A stretch of DNA of 64,000 nt from Aptenodytes patagonicus. Taxonomy: Eukaryota > Chordata > Aves > Sphenisciformes > Spheniscidae. The stretch is taken from NCBI RefSeq assembly GCF_965638725.1, contig NC_134954.1, forward strand, positions 1,984,001-2,048,000. The letters run 5' to 3'. Below the pieces are notes generated by a model. That model was not told the DNA's origin. It was given only the letters and a program-made list of their open reading frames with translations, and made no database searches. The position numbers and the translations under genes were made by a program. Below, piece after piece: positions 1-9,775 of this stretch. The number at the start of each line of letters is the position of its first letter. The first letter of the stretch is position 1.

Positions 1-404
1 TGCCACTTTGATTAGTCAGTCCAAATTCTTCTAAGACCAGTTAACATTTAGAAAACATCAGTCCCAGGCTTGCACTGGAAAATAAGTTAGTCTTAGTTTA
101 GGAAATTCACTACCTATCCTTATGAAATTACAGCAGCAAGAAAGTAGAATTTGCAGCCTCATGTGCTAAAAAGAGCTAGAAACCAGCAGTGCAATACAGT
201 ACTGTTCGGGGTTTTTTTTTAATATATTGTGCAACTACAAAATTGCTCACATGAGAATGCTGCAAAATAACAGAACAGCAACAGAATTCCTGCCTACTTC
301 TCTACTGCTTTTTTTCTTTTCAGTAAATAATCGTTGCGTCATAATGAATATGGGCTGTAAAACACCCTTGTTAAGCGCACAGTAAGTCCTGCTCTCCTCT
401 TCAG
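1..404. other. non-coding stretch before candidate terminal exon
   Basis: I see no gene or known repeat here. It is AT-rich, with a short T tract near 211-219. If the CpG island at 1.9-3.1 kb promotes a gene running left, this stretch is intron of that gene. If the candidate exon at 405 is real, the end of this stretch is the last intron of a + strand gene, with a pyrimidine-rich run ending in CAG at 404. Confidence 0.4.
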
Positions 405-483
405 GTTTGATCCTGCTGCCACGATGAAGATTGACGAAACTCGCTTTTCATTTGACAAGCTCAGAATCAAAACACAAGCGTGA
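405..483 (+). CDS. candidate terminal coding exon, unidentified gene (partial)
   Basis: A pyrimidine-rich run and CAG (ending at 404) precede a 79-base stretch. It is open in one frame only if the first base completes a split codon. It would encode 25 residues beginning FDPAATMKID and ending RIKTQA, then TGA at 481-483. An AATAAA signal follows about 310 bases after the stop, as expected for a short 3' UTR. The peptide is charged and not low-complexity, but I do not recognise its family. Against it: it is very short, and it lies on the strand opposite to the gene inferred to start in the CpG island, so it would be antisense within that gene's intron. It may be chance. Confidence 0.28.
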
Positions 484-815
484 CCCAAACATTGAGCTTC
501 TCTACAAATTCTTCTGTGACAGCATTTAACTTCTAAAGCCCTCCAGAATTAAAGAAGGATTAAATGCCGCTAATGTCAAATGCGGATGTAAGCATAAGTC
601 TGAATAAGTCTTCAGTGACACCAGCCTCTTTGTCCTAACGGTGCAAAGGCATCTAAACTATTATAAGGCATCATTTAAGGAAGACCCCCTAATTTTGATT
701 TATTAAGAGATGCTTACTGAAATACATGATTTTCACATTTACTTCCACAGAACAGTAAGTTGTACGTAGGTTTTAATACACTCATGTTAAAATAAACATT
801 ACAATCTCTCCACAA
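484..815 (+). terminator. candidate 3' UTR with AATAAA polyadenylation signal
   Basis: AATAAA lies at 791-796, about 310 bases after the TGA of the candidate exon. Cleavage would be expected 10-30 bases later. Such hexamers are frequent by chance in AT-rich DNA, so this stands or falls with the upstream exon. Confidence 0.25.
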
Positions 816-1899
816 ACGAATCATATTCTGACACACCTGGTGTCATTGCAATGGGCACATGGACCCTCACCCACAGGGAAGGAGAAAGGCAAAAATCCAA
901 AGGGTTTATTTCTTTGCACCACAAAACCCTCTCCAGAGAGGGGAGAGGGTTCAACGGTTCAAGAATCATCTGGGCTCTAAGGGCAAGATCAGGCAACTCC
1001 ACGTGGAGGCCTCTGCTTGTTCCAGATCCTCCGAGATCTCACAGGTATCGGATTTGTGACAAAAGGAAAATGAAAACCAGGATTATTGATTAAGATGTAT
1101 CTGCAACACACTGGAGACAAATGTTTGCTTTTATCCTGTGTATTCTCTTTAAAGGCCTTTGTGTTCTGTGTCTTGAAAAACAACATAAAAGTACAAGTTT
1201 AAGATATTTAACTTCCTTGTCCAGCACTCAAAAAAAGCTAAGGAGATGACAGATGAAAGAAAATTATGATTCGAATTGTACCTCTCTTCAGTACGCTAAA
1301 GGAAGCGCCGGGCTGCGCTGCGTGGCAACAGCAGCACGTACAACGCTATGTGAAAAACGGGGTGGCAAAAATACCATTTTGCCACAAGCGTGAATGAACA
1401 TTAAAACACCATCCCAGAGAGACGCTATCGCTGACGGCCATTGGGACGGAGGTCACCTGTGATACTATGAGGTGATGCTACACAACCTCCTCATTAGCGT
1501 TATTTAAATAATTCACTTCAGCGCTCACTACTTCCTCGGGCAATCCTGTGCTTACTGAAGGATGCTTCCACATTGCTCCAGCTGTGGCCTTACCGTTTCC
1601 AGACTTGATTACCATCAGGACATAAAACCAGTGACCCTCCTCGGCCGCTTTGGATACTGTAGACATGGTTATTAAGTATGTGAAACATAACAAACGCCAG
1701 CAATAAAAGCAAAACAGGAAGGAAATAAATCAGATAATGTTGATAAAGTGCAGCTTAAAAAAAGGTAGTTAAACAGGCAGTATCAAATGTCCTCGTCCCA
1801 GATTTTGAAAGCACCTAGCACACAACTGTCCTGACTTCGGAACAGAAAAATGTCTAATTTTTTCCCCCTAGTGACAGAAAGGGAACAACTGCAATCCCA
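816..1899. other. non-coding stretch left of CpG island
   Basis: No gene is recognised. A 71-codon - strand reading frame (1478-1693) was considered and not supported. The stretch is likely the proximal intron of whatever - strand gene starts in the CpG island. GC content and CpG frequency begin to rise from about 1300. Confidence 0.4.
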
Positions 1900-3110
1900 G
1901 CCTGAGGAACGAGTAACGCCGGGGCATTACCTGTGGCAAGTCGGGCAACTGCTTTAGGCGCCGGCAGCAAAGCGGCCAGCGATACTCGGGGCACGACCTG
2001 ACAGGACCAACCCTGTGACGGGGGCACGTCCTGCCGCGGACCGCCCCGCTACCCTTCCGCATCCAGAGCCCGCCGAGCGGCGCCCGCCGCGGGGGCAGAG
2101 CTGAGGCGGACGGCGCTGGCCGGCCGCGCCTCCCGCCGGGGAAGCTCCGTGTGCAGGGAGCGCCGCCGCCCGCCCCCCGCCGGGGGAAGCCCGCGCCCCC
2201 CGGCCGCTGACACGGGGCGCGGCGCGGCTCCCGCCCCTTCCCTCGAGGCGCTGCGAGGGGAGGCGGCAGAGGAAGCGGCAAATCGCCGGGGAAGTAAGAG
2301 CCGGCTGGGGCCGCCCATGAGGGGCGGCGGCGCCTGAGGGGGCCGGGGGCGACGGCGGCCGCCCCTTCCCCTTCGGCGAGGCGCCGCCGGGCGGGCGGGG
2401 CGGGCTGCCCCCTCCTCACCCCCGGGACGGCGCCGGTCTGCCCCGGCGGCCGCCGCCAAGCCGCCTGAAGCGAGGGAGACGCGGAGCCCCGGCAGCCCCC
2501 GCCCCGCCGCCGCCTCCTGGGCCGCGGCCGCCCGGGCAGGGAACGCCCCCCGGCCGCGGGAAGGGGCCCCCGACGGTCACCGCGGCTTCGTGCCCCTTCC
2601 AGTCGGGGAGGAGTTACTCACCCGCCGCGGGCAGCGCCCTCCGCCGCCGCCTGACAGCGGGGGCCCGCCGGGCACGGCCGGGGCCCGCCGGGCCGGGCTC
2701 CCCTCACCTCGGCGGGCTCACGGCCGCGGCGGAGCGCGCTCCCCCGGGTCCTAGCGCCTCCCGCGGGGCGAAGGGGTCCCGCCCGGGGGCTCGGCCCCGG
2801 CCCGGGCGGTGCCCGCCGGAGAAGAGGCGCCTTCTGGTGGCGGCGGTTCCCCCCGCCCGGCCGCCGGTGCTTTGCGTTACCGGGCGTGAGGGGCCGCCCG
2901 CGGCCGCGCAGCGACCAGCGCCGGACGGAGCTGGCCCGGGCGGGCTGCGCGGGGACGCGGTCCCTCAGAAACGCGCCGTACCGAATTCATTGAAGTGCCC
3001 TCGGCGGCCAGGGCGGGAAGCGGGGGTGAGAGCCCGAGGGTGGAGCGATGTTAACGCTGCTGCCCACCGCCTCTTCCTCGGAGCTGTCACGGCTCAGCAG
3101 ACGGAGACGG
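1900..3110 (-). promoter_or_regulatory. CpG island promoter, probably of a - strand gene running left (SPSB4 by synteny)
   Basis: About 1.2 kb is extremely GC-rich and dense in CpG, in sharp contrast to the AT-rich flanks; this is typical of a vertebrate promoter. Three good splice donors lie on the - strand: CCGAG|GTGAGG (first intron base 2707), GGCGG|GTGAGTAA (2621) and CCACAG|GTAATG (1930). These suggest alternative non-coding first exons of a gene transcribed leftwards. One + strand donor-like site (GGGGAA|GTAAGAG, intron from 2294) means bidirectional use is possible. In human, SPSB4 lies downstream of SLC25A36 on the same strand and has a non-coding first exon and a very large first intron. 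That order and orientation fit here, but no SPSB4 coding sequence is in the window, so the name is inference. Long reading frames in the island are composition artefacts. Confidence 0.75.
2389..2404 (+). other. G-quadruplex motif in CpG island
   Basis: Four runs of three or more G separated by single bases (GGGCGGGCGGGGCGGG). This also contains overlapping GC-box (Sp1-type) sequences. Short-loop motifs like this are common in vertebrate promoters and support the promoter call. Confidence 0.7.
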
Positions 3111-5324
3111 GCACCGTTTCATCCCAAATAAGCATTTTCCTCACGGATCAGGCACAAGTTTTTCAGCTTCTCTGAATTTCACCTCCTTGCTAAAGTTTCC
3201 CTTCTTATGAAACGGGGAATAGTGTAAGGTGACACTTAAAACTTTTACAAACTTTTTTTTAAAGTTTGTAAAGTTTTTAATTATGGACCATAGAGAGTTT
3301 TGCTGAACACTTTGTCGTAGGTGAGCATGAGAAGCCATTCTTGTAGGCGGCAGCAGAAGGGGCACAGGTATTGGAATAGGTATCTAGGAGTACGGAATGG
3401 CTCGGCACCTTGTAGGAACTTTTTAAGCTTCTAAATCTGAGTTACGAACAGCTGTCCGCCTCATAACTTACCCTCTCAGGTGTAAGGAAAAAATCAAGTA
3501 ATACACAAATCGAAGAGCTACCCAAATACCACTAAGGAAATGTGATGCACGCTGAAGGGAAGCAGATGCGGGTCACGGACTTTTTCTATACGCCTATTAT
3601 TAACCTGCATAAGTTATTCCTGATTTTTGAATAAACACTCGGAGCTTGCATCCTAAACTGTTACAAAAATGTTCTGTTTTCAAAAGTGCAAGGAGTCCGT
3701 GCATAGGCGTGTCCGTGCATAGGCGTCCGTGCATCCATGCCAGCGTCCAACAGACACCTAGTGAGAGCTGTGTGCTGTTCAGCAGCATGAATACGAGGTG
3801 TGGGGCTATGCCAGCCACCCAGCTCCCCGCTGGGGCACCGGGGGGGAAGGGAGGACCTTCAGAGGGTGGTTCACCCCACCTTGCGCAGACATGGTGGGTC
3901 GCTGCTTTGCCTGCGTGGGAAAGCTGGACAACCGCCCTACATTAGATAGGTATCTTTTCGGTAGTTAATGCTCGGTGAAATTAATCCGTTGTTTACATGC
4001 TGCAGCATGGAGATACGCAGTTAAAATATCAAAACCGCTTCACCCCAACTCTGTAGTGACATTTGATGCTTGAAGTTTGGGGTTTGATTTCAGTTCTCCT
4101 GGATAATGAATTGTGCGAGGACATAAGTGGGTTGTGCGCATTCCGAATTAGGCACAATAAAACTACTGCATATTACCATGGGAGTTACATCTTTTACACA
4201 TAAACTACTTTGTTGATTTACAATTGTTGAGATTTTTAGTGTTTGTGTATCCCACCGCAATAAAGCCTGGTCAATTTGGTATTACACATCCAACGATACT
4301 GTCCTGGAAAGTAGCAATGAGTTACATCCAATCAGTTTTATTAGAACATCATAAAAATCGCCCAAAATAGCTTTTATACATATTAATAATGTTGTGCTTT
4401 TGACTTTGAAAATGTTGTGATGCTTCATAGCGGGACTACAGTGAGGGGAAGGGGGGATTTGATGTTTGGAAAGTGTGAATATATCTGGTGTTTCAAATGG
4501 TAATAAATTATTCTAATTCTGATGAATCATGACATACCAGAACCTAAGAATTTCACTGATCAAAGGCTGAATATTCCTGTCCTGAACCTCACCCATCTGA
4601 AGGGGAAACTCCGTATTTGGAATAAAAAAACAAAATAAAATATCTCATCTATTTTTAGTAACACGCAATGATGGCTTGAAACTTTCACTAGTTTGAAATG
4701 CTAACGGTACTGTACTAGAAGTGGCCCAGAGGGCAGCGAGTAGTGTAAGTGGCAAAGTATTCACAAAAAAGGCAAATAATATTGATCTTTGCCTTTTTCT
4801 TTTTTCTTTTTTAAGATCTGCTCAGCATTTAAAAGAATCAAATATTCTGATTCCTGATGAATTTTGCATAGTCCAAGTTAGGAAGCAGGATACATTTCTT
4901 AGCAAGCCGCTTTATAGGGGAGTTAAGACAGAAAATTTGCTCATAATTTCATTTTAAGAAATGTCATGGGGATGCCATAAATTTAGAAGCCAAGCACTGC
5001 ATATCCAATTCAGATTAGTACACAACACATGTACGATTACAGAATTTAAAAGTTTACAGTTCTGTATTAAAGTCAATCAACTTTAAGATGTATTTTGGTT
5101 GCCACTCATTACGTGATAATGTATTTTAAACAGAACTCAACTTTGTTAGTGGAGCCTTGTCTAGCCTAGAGATTCATTTACAGAGCTGACGCATAGCTAA
5201 TAGCTATTACAGTTTCCTTTCACTGGCAGCTGTGTAGAAGTATCCTCTCAAAAATTACAGTTTCATGATGTTAAGAAATCCACACCAAATAACCCTTCCT
5301 CCAAGCTGATTTACGAACCGTGTA
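3111..5324. other. intergenic, no gene seen
   Basis: AT-rich sequence with no recognisable exon and no clear transposon. It contains a small tandem repeat near 3.7 kb and a GC-richer patch around 3820-3930 that I cannot assign. An AATAAA occurs near 4260 with no gene to attach it to. Confidence 0.5.
3695..3736 (+). repeat. short tandem repeat, three copies of a 12-16 bp unit
   Basis: GTCCGTGCATAGGCGT at 3695-3710 is followed by GTCCGTGCATAGGC (3711-3724) and GTCCGTGCATCC (3725-3736). The copies differ in length at their ends, as from slippage. Confidence 0.85.
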
Positions 5325-5860
5325 GGTGCACAGCGGCAGAAACCAGCAGAGCTCCTGCGACGCCTCGTCCCACAACCTGGCGCCGGGGACTCTCGCGCTG
5401 CGGCAAGTGTAACGGTACCAACGGGTGAGTGACACGCAGAGAACGCACCTGAAAGCACCACGTATAGGTCGGTGTGTATGTGCGTGCTCACGCCCGTCGT
5501 GTGCACGTAGCGCGAGGCCCGTGGCGCTGTCGATGGGCACAGACGCAGAGTGCTGTACGTGGCTTGCGCGGCCAGAAGGGGAGACCCACGATGCCACACA
5601 GGGCACCCGCAGGCAGTGCTGTGCTGACCGGCTGGGTTCAGTAAACATCGGAGGAAAACGAGGGGCAGAGCCTGCCTGGCCCAGCCGGTTCCAACCTCTG
5701 CATTCAGTAGCAGCCGCTGAGCGGGGGCTGAGTCGGAGGGATTTTTCAAAACTCTTGTCAAGGGCGCGCGCTATGCACCCTAGCGGGCCGCGCACCGTGA
5801 AACAGCTCAACGCCTCAGAAGAAACGCTGTTTAAACGGCTGTCCAAGGAGATGAAAAGCC
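5325..5860. other. second CpG-rich patch, possible minor promoter or lncRNA exon
   Basis: CpG frequency and GC content rise sharply here compared with both flanks. Reading frames are open on both strands: 224 codons on - (5271-5945) and 178 codons on + (5425-5961). Neither product matches a family I know, and mutual openness is expected where stop codons are scarce in GC-rich DNA. A good donor-like sequence, ACGG|GTGAGTGA, occurs on + near 5425. The patch lies 2.4 kb from the main island on the other side of its presumed start, so it could be a separate promoter, an upstream regulatory element or a methylation-free relic. Confidence 0.4.
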
Positions 5861-6154
5861 TCCATATGCCACAACCGAGAGTCAGAAGAATCAAGAGCAT
5901 CTTGCTGGTTAAAGGAAAATATCCGGGTGATCTTGGAAAGGACAATAGAGAACAGAAATGAAACCACTAGTAACAAACCCCTCCACTGCTACCAAGGATG
6001 CGTGCCAGTTTATTTTCATATTTGCTCTCACTTTCACAGTTCCTCAATGCGTTTATCAGAGCAAATTAACATTCTTTGTTCTTCAGCATGGATTTGCAGA
6101 TTAGTGATACACAGAGGAGGCTCATCTGCAGGAAAGCCTTGCTGCTGATGGGGC

Positions 6155-6308
6155 TTTTTGCCTGTTATTTAAGAATAATTATGACAACGTTCATTGACAA
6201 AAATCAAATAAAAGTTTATAAAAAGCAACCATGTATACCCGCATTAGGAAACGGAAGCCTTCAAATATTGTATGTATGCATAATTTTGCCTGTTATTCAA
6301 AGAATAAC
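6155..6308 (+). repeat. spaced direct repeat, two copies about 128 bp apart
   Basis: TTTTGCCTGTTATTTAAGAA near 6156 recurs as TTTTGCCTGTTATTCAAAGA near 6284. The copies differ by small changes only. It may be the remnant of a local duplication. No coding function is seen. Confidence 0.55.
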
Positions 6309-8634
6309 TAGGCATACTAGCATAAGAGTAGTCATCAAAAATAATATAGTTAGCACGTCAAAAAAGTTATAAAGGCTCTGTGTGATTAATAGCATAATTG
6401 ATATGCTTTGTAAGAAAATTTATTTTGGAGAATAAAAAGAGATGTGTATATTTTCTACACGGGCAAAATGCATTTGGCCCTTCATTAACCTGAGCTGAGC
6501 AGGAGACAAGCCAGATTGGGGGCTGGGGAGGAAGAGTAACAAAATCTTGCAAAACCAATTTGTTGCACTGAAAATGAATAGAAATAATAGCCTTGCAATC
6601 ACAATAATAATTTCTTTCAAAAAGAGAGTAATAACCTGTTTAATTTCCCAGTTCTAGAAAATGCTCATGTCACTGTAGTTTCTGCACATAATAAAAAAAA
6701 AAAAACCAAACAATTGCAAGTTTAGCACAATATTCCAATGCCACATTAAAGGTACGATACTGTTTCTTGAACCTGAGCGAAATTTTGTTAGTAACAAACT
6801 TTAATCTTTAAAGTACTGATAAGCCTTCTCACAAATCATACCACTGTTTGTTACTGATTTTGCATAATAGATCTATGACTTCTCCATTACTCCCTCAGTA
6901 AATAGAAAAGGAGACCAGATCATCCCCGGTAGCACATGCTTTTTGTCCAAGTCATTAAAAGCTGTAGAGAGCCTTCTGAAGTCAACTCCGATGGTGTTAC
7001 TGATCCATTTGTCTTGATTTATATTTACATGATCATCACTAAAAACCAAGCTTATGCATATGACTAACGTAAGAGGTAAAAACCTGAAATCTCTTTCCAA
7101 TCAAAGTAACATTATTGCGGATATTTTAATGTATGATTCTTAGAAAAGCTAAATATTTGTTTTCCAACACCAGAAACTACTTCCTGCAACATTTCTTTAA
7201 AGCGTTTTAACAAAATCAGAGATGTGGCAAAAAAGTAGGAAAAAAACCTCCTATAAAGTGTTGGTTTTTTACAAATCTCTGACAGCTTCAGGTTTTGCAC
7301 ATTTTAACCAAGGAAGGAAATAATTCACATTCCTCCAGTTTTCATCTGTGCTTTCCAGCATGGCCATATGTATTCACAGTCAGTAAATCCCCCTGGAAAG
7401 AAGCTACGCGCAGCTTTACCACAATAACCTTGTCTTATGCATATGACTTATAAACACACATTAACACATTTCTGCTGCTGCCATCCATTTTATTACTACC
7501 ATTAAGAGCAGAGCAGGTAGAGCTGCCTTCTGTTAAGGTTTTCAAATACTTCTATTGTAACGCACTATTTTTTCACTTGAGTATAACTTGCTAAATTTCT
7601 AAGAGAGGGGGCCAGAGTTGTAAATCCTTAGGCGACTTAGGAACCTAGATAAAAATCGAACCCCCAGTGAATTTAAAGGAATAGCTTTTTAATTTTCAAC
7701 TGCATAGCTCCAACCTCTTTCTCTGTGTCATATCGAAACTTGAAGAGGTAAGTTCTGTTCGGTGCCAAGTTTCCTGTTTGGTGCCAAACAAATTTTAATT
7801 TACTGCCAAATCATATACACTATCTTGTCACGAGCAGTTAGCTTTTTCACAAAATGTGTATCGAGCTGAAATGAGAAAATAGTCAATGAGCATTTGAGTG
7901 AACGAATAGAGTTTTATCACTATGCTTTTTTTGGTTTAGCAACTACCCCGTGATTACACAAATCTCACCTTGCAGTTCTTGACTTGCACACAATCAGTGT
8001 GTATTTCCACACAACATCCAAGAAAAGGCAGCCTTTCGCATAGTTTGCCAGAACCAATAAATGGTTAGTGTTAGTTGCATAGTGGGGAGAATTCATGCTT
8101 TGTCGTTTGAATGGATTAATCTTCCAGCTATCCCAGATGTCCTTAAAAATCTAGGATTGTATAATATAATCCAGTGTATTCAATACTTTCTAAAAAATGT
8201 TGACCTCAGCAGAGGGGTTCAAGTCAGATTTTAAAAAGACAGTTCATCCACCAGTTTATATTCTTCCTATTATTTGTCTTTATTTTGTGCTAATTTCCTA
8301 TTCATGCTCTCTTTGAATACAAATACAAAAACCTTAATGTCAAAACCATGAATACAAATCAGACCATGAAATGTCAGGACCAATAAGAGTTCCTAGTGTG
8401 CCTGTACGCTAGTGGAGATAATTTTGGTGCTGCTGAACATGCAAATATTTTAAAGGAATTTGGAGATGAAGGGGAGACAGCTTGCAGTGGTAAATTGCCT
8501 ATTAAAAGTTCAGCCTCTCTCCGGCACCGCTGCATTTTACCAATGGGTAAGGGTGATCGTGCCCTCTCAAGTCAGCCACGGTGCGGCTCTGCCAATTTAG
8601 ATTGCCATGAGATAGGTACACCCTGAGCTGTCAG
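6309..8634. other. intergenic, no gene seen
   Basis: AT-rich, with homopolymer runs and no exon, RNA gene or transposon that I can recognise. Reading frames here are under 80 codons and look random. Confidence 0.5.
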
Positions 8635-8765
8635 TGAGCAATCATTAAAAACGTTGTGAAATAATCTAATGACATGTTTAATGAATATGCAAATGTCAGC
8701 CAGGAAGATAACTCATCTTCATTTACTGGTTTAAGCAAAAGAATAAATTACTGAAAATAGAGGCA
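8635..8765. promoter_or_regulatory. candidate conserved non-coding element with octamer site
   Basis: The texture resembles vertebrate conserved non-coding elements: AT-rich but not low-complexity, with homeodomain-type ATTA/TAAT cores and a perfect POU octamer ATGCAAAT at 8687-8694. There is no reading frame or repeat. The assignment rests on motif content only; conservation was not tested. Confidence 0.3.
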
Positions 8766-9481
8766 GGAGTCAGCCGCCTGTAAATTCACTTCGAAAGGAG
8801 AGAGCAGGAGGTGAAAGCGTTCCGTTCGCTACCTCATTATAGGACACAATGCCCAGGGCACCTTACCTGCAGCCAAGTCCATTCCTTTATCTGTAAGATA
8901 AGACAACCTCTATGTCCTGGCTGCGTACGGAGAACGGTTCAGCTCCGTCTGTGTTCTTCCACAGAGAACCTTTTGTGGGTTCAGAGATCTCCCAGGCGTG
9001 AAGCTGCAAGACGTGTAGGCTGGGGAGTGGGGAGGCTGAGGGCTCGACAAAGGCATACCTTACACCGATCCCACGGGACAATTTTGAGCTTGGCTGCGTT
9101 TGTACCAGAAGAGGTTTCTAAGGAGAGTTTGAATGTCCTTCAACCACACCCCAGAGAAGGGGGACCCACCAGTGACTACCAGTAAACCCATGCTGGATTT
9201 AATCACGCTAGTCACGCACAAACTACAAACCTGTGCAGACCCATGAACGCCATCCACGGACGCCAGTACAGCCTGGACAGCTGTTGGCTGACTTAATTAA
9301 ACCCTTCATTGGCTTTTTTGCTGTTTGGATTTCCCCTTTTTCTGTCTGAGGCCTGAGATGACTTTGGGGCTGTTGATGGGGGCAGGACCAACGAGTTCAT
9401 CTGCTCCAACCCTCTGAGAAATTAAGAGAATGCAAGATATGTAATTTGCTCCTTCTGATGTTACATTCAGCCAAAATTACC

Positions 9482-9498
9482 TTTTTTTTTTTTTTTTT
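9482..9498 (+). repeat. poly-T tract
   Basis: Seventeen T in a row. It could be the reverse-complement tail of a decayed retroposon on the - strand, but no body is recognisable next to it. Confidence 0.8.
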
Positions 9499-9574
9499 AG
9501 TGAGGAAACACTGAAGGCAGAGTTAGACTCCACCTGCATGGAGTAACACGACAGGCAGAGGGCTCGCGTTGAGA

Positions 9575-9775
9575 TGTTTCACTAGGAAATTTGAAACAGA
9601 TCCTGTCATGGAGAGTGATTTAATTATCTTGATATCATTATGTAACACAATCATAAATGAAGCCAAATCTGAAAATAGCAAAGTAATATTGTTCAGGTAC
9701 GGAACAATCAGGTATAAACTGAAGATGAGTTTCCAAACAGCTTGTAAACTAGATTATCTGAATGGAAAGTAAAGC
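9575..9775. promoter_or_regulatory. candidate conserved non-coding element
   Basis: About 200 bases dense in homeodomain-like cores (TTAATTAT, ATCATTAT, AATCATAAAT) without simple repetition. A 67-codon + strand frame overlaps (9569-9772), but it shows no splice sites or family resemblance. Regulatory status is inferred from texture only. Confidence 0.25.

Noticed and set aside
1478..1693. A 71-codon - strand frame with acceptor-like CTACAG and donor-like AACG|GTAAGG inside
   Set aside because: The product resembles no family I know and the donor would interrupt the open frame. It has no supporting neighbouring exon.
1868..2459. Long proline/arginine/alanine-rich frames in the CpG island (up to 183 codons)
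   Set aside because: GC-rich composition removes stop codons in all frames; the products are low-complexity and overlap on both strands.
5271..5945. 224-codon - strand frame as a gene
   Set aside because: No domain, an antisense frame equally open, and a CpG-rich context. Kept only as a CpG patch worth checking.
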